A stretch of 64,000 nt of DNA, taken from contig NZ_AUIK01000023.1 in assembly GCF_000423665.1 (NCBI RefSeq), forward strand, positions 62,001 through 126,000, read 5' to 3'. Source of the DNA: Solirubrobacter soli DSM 22325 (lineage in GTDB: Bacteria > Actinomycetota > Thermoleophilia > Solirubrobacterales > Solirubrobacteraceae). The notes beneath the pieces were generated by a model, which saw only the letters and a list, made by a program, of their open reading frames with translations, did not search any database and had not been told where the DNA came from. Within the stretch, counting starts at the first letter, position 1, and the number at the start of each line of letters is the position of its first letter. Below are positions 25,830 through 34,728 of this stretch, in pieces. Both the position numbers and the translations under genes were made by a program.

Positions 25830-26617
25830 CTGCTGTCGACGCGCGCCTGCAGGCGGCGCATGCCGGCGAGCCAGCGGTCGTAGTCGGCCGCCTTGCGCCG
25901 GAAGAACTCGAGCACCTCGGGGTGCGGCAGGATCAGGAACCGCTCCCCGGCGATGCCTTCGACGACCGCCTGCGCGACCTCATCGGGCTCGAGCACGGGC
26001 GCGGCCGCCGCGACGACGCGGAACCCGAGGCTGTCGGTCCCGCCGAGGCCGTCGGTCAGCAGCGGCGTATTGACGCCCATCGGGCACAGGCAGCTGACGC
26101 CGACCCCGCGGGCGCCGTAGGTGATGCTCAGCCACTCGGCGAACGCGACCGCCGCGTGCTTGGTGACCGCGTAGGGCGCCGAGCCGATCTGGCTGGCGAT
26201 GCCCGCGGCCGACGCCGTCGTGAGGAAGTAGCCGCTGCCGCGCTCCAGCCAGCCGGGCAGCAGGCGCTCCGCGGCGGTGATGTGGGCGCGCACGTTGACG
26301 TTGAACGCCAGGTCCCACTCGGCAAGCGTGGCCAGGTTCAGGCCGACGGCGACCCCCGCGTTGGCGCAGAACAGGTCGACCGGGCCGAACGATTGCTCGG
26401 CGGCGGAGATCACGACCTCGGCGTGGCGCGGGTCGGTGACGTCGCAGCCGATCGCGATCGCGTTGTCCAGGTCGGTCGCGACGTCGGTCGCGCCCTCCTG
26501 GTCGAGATCGGCGACGACGATCCCCTTCGCGCCCTCGTCGGCGAACCGGTACGCGAGCGCGCGCCCGATCCCGGACGCGCCGCCGGTGATCACCACGACC
26601 TTGCCGGCGAGGTCCAT
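25826..26617 (-). CDS. Short-chain dehydrogenase/reductase
   Basis: This 263-residue classical SDR has cofactor motif GGASGIGRAL, structural motif ANAGV, catalytic Ser in TTASAAG, and YAVTKHA for the Tyr-Lys pair. An aspartate after the second strand (VADLDQ) suggests NAD rather than NADP. The C-terminal 35 residues are Arg-rich and extend past the usual fold. The gene lies 5 bases after the helicase stop codon, on the same strand. The substrate is not readable from the sequence. Confidence 0.9.
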   Translation of the reverse strand: MDLAGKVVVITGGASGIGRALAYRFADEGAKGIVVADLDQEGATDVATDLDNAIAIGCDVTDPRHAEVVISAAEQSFGPVDLFCANAGVAVGLNLATLAEWDLAFNVNVRAHITAAERLLPGWLERGSGYFLTTASAAGIASQIGSAPYAVTKHAAVAFAEWLSITYGARGVGVSCLCPMGVNTPLLTDGLGGTDSLGFRVVAAAAPVLEPDEVAQAVVEGIAGERFLILPHPEVLEFFRRKAADYDRWLAGMRRLQARVDSS

Positions 26618-26622
26618 GGCGC

Positions 26623-29600
26623 TTAGGCCGCGGCGTCCTCGAGGGCGCGGGCGGCCGGCTTCTTCGCGCGCGGCTTCGCCTTGGCCTTCGGTTTGGCGGC
26701 CGCCTTGGGCTTGGCCTTCGCGGCCGCCTTCGGCTTCGCCTTGGCTGCGGGCTTCGCCTTGGCTGCGGGCTTGGCCTTGGCGGCGGCCTTCGGCTTCGCG
26801 GCCGCCTTGGGCTTCGCGGCCGGCTTCGCCTTGGCGGCGGGCTTCGGCTTCGCTGCAGCCTTGGGCTTCGCCGCGGCCTTGGGCTTCGCGGCCGCGCTGG
26901 GCTTCGCCTTGGCGGCCGCCTTCGGCTTCGCCGCGGGCTTCGGCTTGGCCGCGGCCTTCGCCGCCGGCTTCGGTGTGGCCGCGGGCTTCGCCTTGGGTGC
27001 GGCCGCCTTGGCCTTCGGCGCGGACGCGGGCGAGACGATCCCGGGCGCGAGATCGTCGAGCGCGCGCGTGGCGCGCGGCTTCGCCTTCGGCTTGGCCTTC
27101 GCGGTCGGTGCGGCGACGCCCGGCGCGAGTGCGTCGGCCGCCGGCTTCGGCTTGGCCTTGGCGCGGGGCTTCGCGGGCGCCTCGAGCGAGGGCGCGGCCG
27201 CGGCCGGCTTGCGCGTCGCGCGGGTCGGACCTTCGAGCACGGCGGTGCCGGGCGACTCGAGCGGCGGCGTCTTGGCCGCCGGCTTGCGCCGCCGCGACGG
27301 CGCCTCGACCACAGCGATCCCCGGCGCGTCCAGCGGCGGCAACGGCGCGGCCGGCCGCTTGCGGGCAGCGGGCTTCGCCTCCACGACGTCGAGCGTGAGC
27401 TGCGACGCCTCGGCGGCGGGCTTGCGCCGAGCACGAGTCTTCGCGGCCGGCTTGACGACCTCGACGACCTCGACCTCCGCGGCGGGCTTGCGGCGACGAC
27501 GCGACGGGGTGGCGGCAGCCTCAGCGGCCTGCGCGGCCTCAGCGACGGCCCCGGCGGGCTGGGCGGCCGGCTTGCGGCGACGGGACGTGGTCGGCGCGGC
27601 CTCGGCGTCGGGCGACGCGGCCGGCGCGACGTCGGCAGGCTGCGCGGCCGGCTTGCGGCGACGGGACGTGGTCGGCGCGGACTCGGCGTCGGACGGCGAG
27701 ACCGGCGCGACGTCGGCGGGCCGAGCGGCCGGCTTGCGGCGACGGGACGTGGTCGGCGCGGCCTCGGCGTCGGGCGACGCGGCCGGCGCGACGTCGGCAG
27801 GCTGCGCGGCCGGCTTGCGGCGACGGGACGTGGTCGGCGCGGACTCGGCGTCGGACGGCGAGACCGGCGCGACGTCGGCAGGCTGAGCGGCCGGCTTGCG
27901 GCGACGGGACGTGGTCGGCGCGGACCCGGCGTCGGGCGACGCGGCCGGCGCGACGTCGGCGGGCTGGGCGGCCGGCTTGCGACGACGGCGCGAACCGGCC
28001 GGAGCGTCGGCGGTCTCGGCGACTGCCGGTTCGGCCGCGGCCGGCTGGGCCTGCGCCGCGGGCGTGCGGCGGCGGCGCGACGACGTCGGTTCCGCGGACT
28101 CGGTCGCCGGGGTGGCCTCGGCCACGCCCTCGGGCGTCTGCGCGGCGGGCTTGCGGCGGCGGCGCGAACGGGTCGGCGCTTCGGAGGACTCGGAGTTCGC
28201 GGCGACGGTCGGCTCGGCCGCGGCCGGCTTGCGGCGGCGGGAACGTGCCGACGGGTTCGGCGTCGCGTCTTCGGTCTCGCCCTCGGCGGCCTGCTCGGCC
28301 GGACGCTTGCGGGCGCGGCCGCGGCGGGACGACGACGGTGCCGCCTCCGGGTCGGAGTCGACGGCGCGGCGTCGGCGCGACCGGCGCGAGCGCGTCGGGG
28401 CGGCCTCGGTTTCCTCTTCGCCTTCGGTGTCCTCGGTGCCCTCGAGCTCCAGCTCGAGATCGTCGTCCAGGACGGCGCCGTTCTCGACGCCCACCAGCAC
28501 GGCGTCCGGAGCCGCCGCGTCCCCGGCGCCCTTGCGGCGCCGGCGGCGCTTGGTCTTGCCACGGCCCTTCGGGAAGTTGCGCAGCAGCTCCCGCGCCAGG
28601 GCGGCGGGCTTGCGGGACATCCGCGTACGGGCGCCGTTGATGACCTCGCCCGCCTCGGCGGTGTGGGGGATCGCGGCAGCCAGCAACGCGGCCGAGAGCC
28701 GCCGGTCCTGCAACCGCGCCTGATGGACCAGGCGGCGAGCGTTGCGCGCGTGGGCCCCGCCGGAAGAGTTCACGAGCAGGCCCAGGAGCCGCTTGGTCTC
28801 CGGCCAGCGCTGGACCGCGTACTCCTCGTGGACCTCGCGGGTCATGTTCGCGCAGCGCCAGATCCAGTTGTTCGCCTGGTCGCGGCGGCCGATCTTCTTC
28901 TCGGCCAGCGCCTGCAGGACGACCTTGACGCCCTCGCGCTTGTCGTCGCGCGGCCAGGACTCGACGAAGTCCAACGCCCGGTCGAACGCCTCGGCGTCGC
29001 GGCCGGAAGCGATCTCCTGCAGCGCGCGCAGACGCAGCTGCGGGTTCTTGTTGCGGTCGACCGCGGTGATCAGGAAGGTGCGCTTGAGCTCGCCGCCCTG
29101 GTCGAAGTGGAGCATCGCCCGCGCCCGGCGCCAGCCGGTCGGCGCGACCCGCGCACCCGCCAGCGCCGCCCACTGGACCTGCTCGCCGTAGTCCAGGTGC
29201 TCGACGGCGATCCGCCAGAGCTCGCGCTCGAAGACCTCGATCCGCCGGTTCTCGTCGGCCGTGACCGGCAGGACGCGGCGCTCGACGCGCAGACGGCGGC
29301 CACGGCCGCGGCGGACCGGGCCGACGACGATCGCGCCGCCGCGGTAGACGTCGCGGTCGAGCAGCGAGTGCAGCGTGACGACCGGGTCGTCGTGCTTGGT
29401 CGCGGGATGGACGAAGTCGACGACGATGCCCGCTTCCTTGCCCAGCTGACGGCGCGTGACGCGGCCGACGCGCTGCTGGTAGATGCGCTTGGAGGCGGTC
29501 GGCGCGAGGTGCATGCAGACCGTGGCGCGCGGCGAGTTCCAGCCCTCGGCCAGCAGCTGGGCGTTGACGAGGACGTCGATGTCGCCGCGCTCGTAGCGGG

Positions 29601-30975
29601 CGAGGATCTGCGCCAGCTCGCGCTTGGGCGTCTCGCCCGAGACGGCCTGCGCCCGCATGCCGACGTCGCGGAACGCCTGCGCGACGTTGTAGGCGTGCCG
29701 GACGCCCGCGGCGTAGACGACGCCCGGGACGCCGTTGAAGCGGGTCTTGTAGAGGTCGGCGATCGCCAGGTTGAACGGCAGCTGGTCGAGCAGCTGGGCC
29801 AGCATCTCCTGGTCGAACTCGGTGTCCACCTCGCCGCGGCGCAACGGCACCTTGGCGATCGTGCGGACACCCGGACCCGGCGGGATGCGGACGCAGCGCA
29901 GCGGCGAGATGACGCCGCGGCGCGCGGCCTGCGCGAGGTCGAAGCGCGAGGTCTGGGTCGGGAAGAGGTCCGTGACGTGGCGGGCGATCAGCGCGCCCGT
30001 GGCCGTCATGCCGACGAAGACCGGGCCGGTCCAGGCGCGGATCGCCGCTGACGTCTTCTCGCCGAGCGCGGTGTGCGCCTCGTCGCAGATGACGATCGAG
30101 TAGGCGTCGGAGATGTTGCCCGCGTTGCGGACGAACCACTGGTACGTCTCGACCGTGACGGGACCGTTCGGCGTGTCCTCGTGCCCGAGCAGCGCCGGGG
30201 CGATGCGCTTGGCATACCCGCGGTCGCGCAGCTCGCCGTGGAACTGGTCGACCAGGTTGCGGCGGTGGGTGAGGATCAGGATGCCGCCGGTGCGCGACGC
30301 CTCGACGAAGCCGACCGCGGCGACGGTCTTGCCGGCGCCGGTCGCGTGCTCGAACCAGAAGCGCTTGCCCGCGTTCGGGTCCTCCGGGGCCTCGGCGATG
30401 TCCTCCGCCTCGGCCTCGTCCGGCGTCCACTGCTCCTCGGGCGCCTCTTCCTCGTCGTCGTCCTCGTCCTCGTCGTCGTCATCCGGCGGCGGAGGCGGCT
30501 CGTCGGCGTCGAGCACCGGCTCGGCGACGGGGGCGGACGGACCGTCGCCGTTCTTGAGCCGGTCGGCGAGCAGCGCGGTCAGCGTGCCGGAGAGCGCGTC
30601 GACCTGGTGGGCGGAGAGCACCGTCCCGTCGACCAGGTGCGGCTCCTCCTGCGAGAGCAACCGCTCCAGGCCCAAAAGCAGCGACCACTGGCGGCGCCAG
30701 TGGGGGGACGGGACCCGGGCGCCGCTCTCGAGCTCCTCGAGCGCGGAGTCCAGGGCGCGTCGCCGCGGCGTGCCCGGTGCGAGCGCCGATGCGGCGTCCT
30801 CCCCTTCGGTCAGGAAGGGCTCACGGGCGAATGCCGACGCGCGGTCGATCTCTTCGATTGAAGGAAGCGTGGCCGGGTCGGCCACTGGCGTGGTCTCAGC
30901 CAAAGAAGACGGCTCGAAAAGTGGCGGTAGCAGCGGCAGCCGGTTGACGCGGATGACGCTCCAGAAGGGACTCAC
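26623..30975 (-). CDS. SF2 (DEAH-type) helicase with long basic repetitive C-terminal tail
   Basis: This is a 1450-residue protein. Helicase motifs are clear: Walker A ATGAGKT (about 211-217), DEAH in VICDEAHTAL, motif III GMTATG, and motif VI QQRVGRVTR. An acidic stretch (about 155-200, rich in Asp and Glu) lies between an HQ-type motif (LSAHQVDAL) and Walker A. A helical domain follows the core. From about residue 845 the protein turns into disordered sequence: SRRRKPAA-type repeats (27 residues, 5 copies), then Lys/Ala/Pro repeats like histone H1. The GTG at 30975 has GGAG upstream. It may act on DNA, or on RNA like DEAD-box proteins with basic tails. Confidence 0.85.
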   Translation of the reverse strand: MSPFWSVIRVNRLPLLPPLFEPSSLAETTPVADPATLPSIEEIDRASAFAREPFLTEGEDAASALAPGTPRRRALDSALEELESGARVPSPHWRRQWSLLLGLERLLSQEEPHLVDGTVLSAHQVDALSGTLTALLADRLKNGDGPSAPVAEPVLDADEPPPPPDDDDEDEDDDEEEAPEEQWTPDEAEAEDIAEAPEDPNAGKRFWFEHATGAGKTVAAVGFVEASRTGGILILTHRRNLVDQFHGELRDRGYAKRIAPALLGHEDTPNGPVTVETYQWFVRNAGNISDAYSIVICDEAHTALGEKTSAAIRAWTGPVFVGMTATGALIARHVTDLFPTQTSRFDLAQAARRGVISPLRCVRIPPGPGVRTIAKVPLRRGEVDTEFDQEMLAQLLDQLPFNLAIADLYKTRFNGVPGVVYAAGVRHAYNVAQAFRDVGMRAQAVSGETPKRELAQILARYERGDIDVLVNAQLLAEGWNSPRATVCMHLAPTASKRIYQQRVGRVTRRQLGKEAGIVVDFVHPATKHDDPVVTLHSLLDRDVYRGGAIVVGPVRRGRGRRLRVERRVLPVTADENRRIEVFERELWRIAVEHLDYGEQVQWAALAGARVAPTGWRRARAMLHFDQGGELKRTFLITAVDRNKNPQLRLRALQEIASGRDAEAFDRALDFVESWPRDDKREGVKVVLQALAEKKIGRRDQANNWIWRCANMTREVHEEYAVQRWPETKRLLGLLVNSSGGAHARNARRLVHQARLQDRRLSAALLAAAIPHTAEAGEVINGARTRMSRKPAALARELLRNFPKGRGKTKRRRRRKGAGDAAAPDAVLVGVENGAVLDDDLELELEGTEDTEGEEETEAAPTRSRRSRRRRAVDSDPEAAPSSSRRGRARKRPAEQAAEGETEDATPNPSARSRRRKPAAAEPTVAANSESSEAPTRSRRRRKPAAQTPEGVAEATPATESAEPTSSRRRRTPAAQAQPAAAEPAVAETADAPAGSRRRRKPAAQPADVAPAASPDAGSAPTTSRRRKPAAQPADVAPVSPSDAESAPTTSRRRKPAAQPADVAPAASPDAEAAPTTSRRRKPAARPADVAPVSPSDAESAPTTSRRRKPAAQPADVAPAASPDAEAAPTTSRRRKPAAQPAGAVAEAAQAAEAAATPSRRRRKPAAEVEVVEVVKPAAKTRARRKPAAEASQLTLDVVEAKPAARKRPAAPLPPLDAPGIAVVEAPSRRRKPAAKTPPLESPGTAVLEGPTRATRKPAAAAPSLEAPAKPRAKAKPKPAADALAPGVAAPTAKAKPKAKPRATRALDDLAPGIVSPASAPKAKAAAPKAKPAATPKPAAKAAAKPKPAAKPKAAAKAKPSAAAKPKAAAKPKAAAKPKPAAKAKPAAKPKAAAKPKAAAKAKPAAKAKPAAKAKPKAAAKAKPKAAAKPKAKAKPRAKKPAARALEDAAA
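27575..27985. repeat. Five 81-base tandem repeats coding 27-residue units
   Basis: The string CGGGACGTGG recurs at 27581, 27662, 27743, 27824 and 27905, exactly 81 bases apart. Units alternate between two versions, giving a 162-base higher order. Each codes for a SRRRKPAA plus PADVAP module of the helicase tail. Confidence 0.9.
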
Positions 30976-31089
30976 GGGCGGGAGCTCCAGGCGCCTGTAG
31001 GCGTTCCCCTCGGTCTTGCTCCCGGCGAGTCAGTGACTATTGAAGCAGGTTCGTAAGACGAGGTCCGCGATCTGCCACCCTCTTGTCTC

Positions 31090-31668
31090 ATGCGCCGGGT
31101 CCTGTACATCGCCGTGCCGATCGTGCTCGTCGCGGTCGTGGTCATCGGCCTGACGCAAGCGGGTGGGGGCGGAAACCTCGGCGACGGCACCGACTTCGAC
31201 CTGCCGGCCGCGAAAAAGGAGCTCGCGACGGCCCCCGCGCCGCTCAACGGGCTTTACGCGCAGGCCAACACGCTGATCGGCGGCGGCGAGTCCGCGTTCG
31301 ACCAGCGGATCGCCGAATTGAAGGGCACGCCGGTGATCGTGAACAAGTGGGCGTCGTGGTGCGGCCCCTGCCAGGCCGAGTTCCCGGTCTTCCAGGAGGC
31401 GGCGCGCACGCACGGCAAGGAGATCGCGTTCCTCGGCCTCAACGCTCACGACTCGGACACCGCGGCGAAGAAGTTCCTCGACACGCGCCCGCTCCCGTTC
31501 CCGTCCTACACCGACCCGAAGGACGAGATCGCCCGCAAGCAGGAGATCGCCGTCGGCTTCCCGATGACGCAGTTCATCGGGCGGGACGGCAAGACGGCGT
31601 ACATCCACACCGGGCCGTACACGAGCGAACAGCAGCTGACCGAGGACATCGATCGATATTTCAAGTAG
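31090..31668 (+). CDS. TlpA/ResA-like membrane-anchored thioredoxin
   Basis: This 192-residue thiol-disulfide protein is anchored by one N-terminal helix (LYIAVPIVLVAVVVIG) and faces outside. The active site WCGPC has Cys91 and Cys94, and the cis-Pro is in GFPMTQFI. Such proteins reduce apocytochrome c or other exported Cys pairs, so it may serve the Ccm system encoded at 15283-17540, although the genes are far apart. Its TAG is followed at once by the GTG of galT. Confidence 0.88.
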   Translation: MRRVLYIAVPIVLVAVVVIGLTQAGGGGNLGDGTDFDLPAAKKELATAPAPLNGLYAQANTLIGGGESAFDQRIAELKGTPVIVNKWASWCGPCQAEFPVFQEAARTHGKEIAFLGLNAHDSDTAAKKFLDTRPLPFPSYTDPKDEIARKQEIAVGFPMTQFIGRDGKTAYIHTGPYTSEQQLTEDIDRYFK

Positions 31669-32618
31669 TGCCTGAGGTTCGCGTCGACCCGCTCACGGGG
31701 CTGAAGGTGATCGTCGCCGACGGCCGCGCCCACCGGCCCGGCGCCGAGTTCGACATCCCGCCGGACACGCCGATCGATCCCGCGACGGACCCGTTCGGCC
31801 CGGGCAACGAGGAGCAGACGCCGCCCGAGATCGCCCGCGTCGGCGACCCGTGGCAGGTCCGCGTGGTCCCGAACAAGTTCCCGGCGCTCGTCCCGGACCC
31901 CGAGGAGCCTGAGCGCGACGCCCACCCGGACCTCTTCACCGCGCAGCGCGCGTCCGGGCGGCACGAGGTGATCATCAACGCCGCGGATCACGTCTCGCAC
32001 CTCGCGGACCTGTCGGTCGAGCAGGTGCGGCTCGCGGTCGACGTCTGGCGCGAGCGCATGCACGAGCACCGCGACGCGGCCTGCCGGCACCTGATCGTCA
32101 ACGAGCACCGCGCCGCCGGCGCCTCGATCCCGCACACCCACGCGCAGCTCTACGCACTGGACTTCGTCCCCGCCGCGGTCGCTCGCGAGCGTGAGCGCTT
32201 CGGCGCCTACGCCGTGCGCACGATGGGCGGGAACCTGCTCGCCGACCTCGTGCAGGAGGAGGTCCGGCGCCGCGAGCGGATCGTCGCGATCGACGACGAG
32301 GCGGTACTGATGGCGCCCTACGCCTCCCGTGTGCCGTTCCACCTCGTGCTCGCGCCACGGCGCGCCCGGGCGCGCTTCGAGGACGATGGGCCGACCGGCG
32401 CGGCGCTGCTCCATGACGCGTTGAGGCGACTCCGTACGCGGTTGGGCGTCTCGCCCCCGCTGAACCTGTGGGTGCGAACCGCGCCCAGCGGCGCCGAGCA
32501 CTTCTCCTGGCGGATCGAGATCCAGCCGCGCCTGACCCATATGGCCGGGCTGGAGCTCGGCACGGGCGTGAACCTCAACATCGTCTCGCCCGAGCAGGCC
32601 GCGGCGGAGTTGCGGTGA
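31668..32618 (+). CDS. galT: Galactose-1-phosphate uridylyltransferase-like protein
   Basis: This 316-residue protein is of the GalT branch of the HIT superfamily, which exchanges UMP between UDP-glucose and galactose-1-phosphate. The active-site region reads [12 protein letters not shown], with the nucleophile His in the H-x-H-x-Q-like segment. [13 protein letters not shown] and [15 protein letters not shown] are family segments. A frame open upstream exists, but the GTG at 31668 starts directly on the previous TAG. It overlaps dtd by 4 bases. Other nucleotidyltransferase activities of the family remain possible. Confidence 0.8.
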   Translation: MPEVRVDPLTGLKVIVADGRAHRPGAEFDIPPDTPIDPATDPFGPGNEEQTPPEIARVGDPWQVRVVPNKFPALVPDPEEPERDAHPDLFTAQRASGRHEVIINAADHVSHLADLSVEQVRLAVDVWRERMHEHRDAACRHLIVNEHRAAGASIPHTHAQLYALDFVPAAVARERERFGAYAVRTMGGNLLADLVQEEVRRRERIVAIDDEAVLMAPYASRVPFHLVLAPRRARARFEDDGPTGAALLHDALRRLRTRLGVSPPLNLWVRTAPSGAEHFSWRIEIQPRLTHMAGLELGTGVNLNIVSPEQAAAELR

Positions 32619-33037
32619 GGGCGCTCGTCCAGCGCGTCGCGCGAGCCTCGGTGACGGTCGACGGTCAGGTGACGGGGGCGATCGGACCAGGGCTCCTCGT
32701 CCTGCTCGGCGTCACGCATACCGACACCGAGGCCGATTGTGACCGCCTCGCCGAGAAGGTTCGCAACCTGCGGATCTTCAGCGACGCCGACGGCAAGATG
32801 AACGAGGCGCTGGGCGACCGCGAGGTGCTCTGCGTCTCCCAGTTCACGCTGTACGGCGACACCCGCAAGGGCAACCGGCCGGCGTTCGTCGACGCCGCGC
32901 GGCCCGAGATCGCGATCCCGCTCTACGAGCGTTTCTGCGAGCGGCTGAACGCGCGGCGCGGCGTCTTCGGCGCGCACATGGACGTCGAGCTCGTCAACGA
33001 TGGCCCCGTAACGCTCATGTTGCAGGTTCCCGGCTAG
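32615..33037 (+). CDS. dtd: D-aminoacyl-tRNA deacylase Dtd
   Basis: This 140-residue enzyme hydrolyses D-amino acids and glycine from mischarged tRNAs. It has the two diagnostic motifs SQFTLYGD and VNDGPVT and begins [13 protein letters not shown] as usual. The GTG at 32615 overlaps the galT stop (GTGA). The product is a cytosolic homodimer in the known family. Confidence 0.95.
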   Translation: MRALVQRVARASVTVDGQVTGAIGPGLLVLLGVTHTDTEADCDRLAEKVRNLRIFSDADGKMNEALGDREVLCVSQFTLYGDTRKGNRPAFVDAARPEIAIPLYERFCERLNARRGVFGAHMDVELVNDGPVTLMLQVPG

Positions 33038-33040
33038 GCT
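33035..33040 (+). promoter_or_regulatory. Leaderless-type -10 box
   Basis: TAGGCT ends 7 bases before the ATG at 33048. It overlaps the dtd TAG stop. No ribosome binding sequence separates the two. Confidence 0.5.
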
Positions 33041-33047
33041 GGCGGCC

Positions 33048-33641
33048 ATGCCGATCTGCCGCTTCGCCGCCGAGCCTCCGCACGGCGACCTGCCGCCGGA
33101 GGAGACGCTCCAAGCCGAGTTCCTCGGAGCCTGCCTGCGAGTCGAGACCGAGGAGGAGGACGGCGACCTCGGCGCTGCCGGGGAGATCCACTGGTTCCCG
33201 GACCGGACCTGGTCGGGCCGGACGTACGTGCCGGCGACCGCGCGCACCGAGCGCGGGTTCGAGTTCTTCGGCTACGTGTCGTTCTCGCCCACCGACGACG
33301 GGCCGGTCGACCTCTACGCGTGGGCGGACTACACCGCCGACACGGCGGACGACCATCCCGAGTGGCGGATGGACATCTCCCAGGAGGTCATCGGTGGCTG
33401 GCGCGGCGAGCGGGACACGGCGGCGATGACGCTGATCTGGGGCGTGCCCTTCGAGCGCCGCGGCCGGATCGTCGCCGCCGAGCTCGGGCCGGACACGGTC
33501 GACGAGGCCGACGTCACCGGCGATCGCTTCACGCTGCTCGCCCCCGACGCCTATGACGACGCCTACCTGGACGTCGTGCTCAAGGACGGCGCCGGGAACG
33601 AGCTGGTGCGCGAGTCGCTCTACGAAGACGACGACGAGTAG
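33048..33641 (+). CDS. Unknown acidic protein
   Basis: This is a 197-residue, strongly acidic protein with no family I can name. It lacks a signal peptide and membrane helices. Aromatic segments such as [20 protein letters not shown] and FFGYVSFSP suggest a beta-rich fold. It has one Cys near the start (MPICRF). Its last 22 bases overlap the end of the convergent clpP gene. It probably has its own leaderless promoter. The frame is well supported by codon use and by the tight neighbours. Confidence 0.75.
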   Translation: MPICRFAAEPPHGDLPPEETLQAEFLGACLRVETEEEDGDLGAAGEIHWFPDRTWSGRTYVPATARTERGFEFFGYVSFSPTDDGPVDLYAWADYTADTADDHPEWRMDISQEVIGGWRGERDTAAMTLIWGVPFERRGRIVAAELGPDTVDEADVTGDRFTLLAPDAYDDAYLDVVLKDGAGNELVRESLYEDDDE

Positions 33642-34234
33642 CCGTTGCCGTTGTTGCGATCGATCACCACGCGGTCGATCAAGCCGTAGTCCTTCGCCTG
33701 CGCGGGCGTGAAGAACCGGTCGCGCTCCATGTCGTTGGTGATCTCCTCCTTCGGCTTGCCGGTGTGGTCGGCGTAGATCTCCTCCAGGCGCTCGCGCAGC
33801 TCGAGCGCCTCCTTGGCGTGGATCTGGATGTCGGTCGCCTGGCCCTGGAAGCCGCCTGACGGCTGGTGGATCAGGATCCGGCTGTTCGGCAGCGACGAGC
33901 GCTTGCCGGGCGCGCCGCCGGCCAGGATCAGCGAGCCCGCGGACATCGCGATCCCGCAGCAGATCGTGGCCACGTCGGGCTTGACGAACTGCATCGTGTC
34001 GTAGATCGCGAGGCCCGCGTACACCACTCCGCCCGGGGAGTTGATGTACATCTGGATGTCCTTGTCGGGGTCCTCGGCCTCGAGGTGCAGCAGCTGCGCG
34101 ACGACGAGGTTCGCGACGGTGTCGTCGATCGCCTCGCCCACGAACACCACCCGCTCGCGCAACAGGCGGGAGTAGATGTCGAACGAGCGCTCGCCGCGGG
34201 AGTCCTGCTGCACCACCATGGGGACTAGGGGCAT
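33620..34234 (-). CDS. clpP: ATP-dependent Clp protease proteolytic subunit
   Basis: This 204-residue serine protease forms the barrel fed by ClpX or ClpC. The triad is Ser98 ([14 protein letters not shown]), His123 ([10 protein letters not shown]) and Asp172. The ATG at 34232-34234 is chosen over a longer frame because GGAGG lies 9 bases upstream. The protein ends in five serines. This lone copy lies apart from clpX or a second clpP, and actinobacteria often carry several. Its ribosome site sits inside a palindrome shared with the divergent SRPBCC-ArsR pair. Confidence 0.93.
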   Translation of the reverse strand: MPLVPMVVQQDSRGERSFDIYSRLLRERVVFVGEAIDDTVANLVVAQLLHLEAEDPDKDIQMYINSPGGVVYAGLAIYDTMQFVKPDVATICCGIAMSAGSLILAGGAPGKRSSLPNSRILIHQPSGGFQGQATDIQIHAKEALELRERLEEIYADHTGKPKEEITNDMERDRFFTPAQAKDYGLIDRVVIDRNNGNGYSSSSS

Positions 34235-34239
34235 TTCGT

Positions 34240-34255
34240 GCAACCTCCGAGTTGC
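34240..34255. promoter_or_regulatory. Palindrome over the clpP ribosome site
   Basis: GCAAC, six bases, GTTGC. The central six bases include the complement of the clpP ribosome site. The same palindrome recurs 43 bases away at 34283-34298. Confidence 0.6.
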
Positions 34256-34282
34256 GTGTTTCTCCCCATGGTAGCCTGTAAC

Positions 34283-34298
34283 GCAACCCTTGAGTTGC
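34283..34298. promoter_or_regulatory. Second palindrome upstream of the SRPBCC gene
   Basis: GCAAC, CCTTGA, GTTGC, in the same layout as 34240-34255. It ends just before the AGGAG ribosome site of the SRPBCC gene. The downstream ArsR protein is a likely binder. Confidence 0.6.
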
Positions 34299-34309
34299 AG
34301 GAGCCGCCG

Positions 34310-34657
34310 ATGCCCGTCGTGAACCGAGAAGTCGTCCTCCCCGTCGATCGCGAGCGCGCGTGGGAGCTGATCACCGAACCGGCCGAGCTCGAGGAGTGGC
34401 TGGGCGATGACGTCGAGTTCGAGGCCGCCGAGGACGCGCCGCTGCGCGTCGGCGACCGCGAGGGCGTCGTCGAGGAGGTCACGGAGTTCGAGCGGATCGT
34501 GTTCCGCTGGGGCGACTCGCGGGTCGAGTGGCAGCTCGAGGACGCCGTGTCGGGCACGCGGTTCGTGGTGACCGAGCACCGGTACGCGGCCGACGCCGTC
34601 ACCTGGGGACCGAAGCTGATGGCGCTGAGCGCCGTGTCTTCCCTTTGCCCGGCGTAG
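34310..34657 (+). CDS. SRPBCC (AHSA1-like) domain protein
   Basis: This is a 115-residue START-like cavity protein. The start [20 protein letters not shown] and EELEEWL-type helix, with [10 protein letters not shown] near the end, are typical of the AHSA1/SRPBCC family. The ATG has AGGAG about 9 bases upstream. Such genes are often paired with an ArsR repressor, as here, and the pair probably senses a hydrophobic ligand. The C-terminus ends SSLCPA. Confidence 0.82.
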   Translation: MPVVNREVVLPVDRERAWELITEPAELEEWLGDDVEFEAAEDAPLRVGDREGVVEEVTEFERIVFRWGDSRVEWQLEDAVSGTRFVVTEHRYAADAVTWGPKLMALSAVSSLCPA

Positions 34658-34728
34658 AACGAAGGCGGGACATCCCCTCCACCCCGCCCCGATCATCCGA
34701 CCTTCAGGCTCGAGCGTCCGTCGACGAC

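Noticed and set aside
23039..26626. Very long plus-strand open frame across the methyltransferase, M14 peptidase and LysE genes
   Set aside because: Arg/Asp/Val-rich shadow without any domain. Real genes with clear motifs occupy the other frames.
26681..27886. Long plus-strand frame antisense to the helicase tail, Ala/Gly/Phe-rich and membrane-like
   Set aside because: It is the mirror of the Lys/Ala/Pro repeats. The composition follows from the repeat on the other strand, and no start signal supports it.
27575..27985. 81-base periodic repeats considered as a CRISPR array
   Set aside because: Units are contiguous, in frame and without distinct spacers; they code for protein repeats.
27539..30430. 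963-residue minus-strand frame inside the helicase gene
   Set aside because: Arg/Pro-rich frame-shifted shadow. The helicase motifs are in the other frame.
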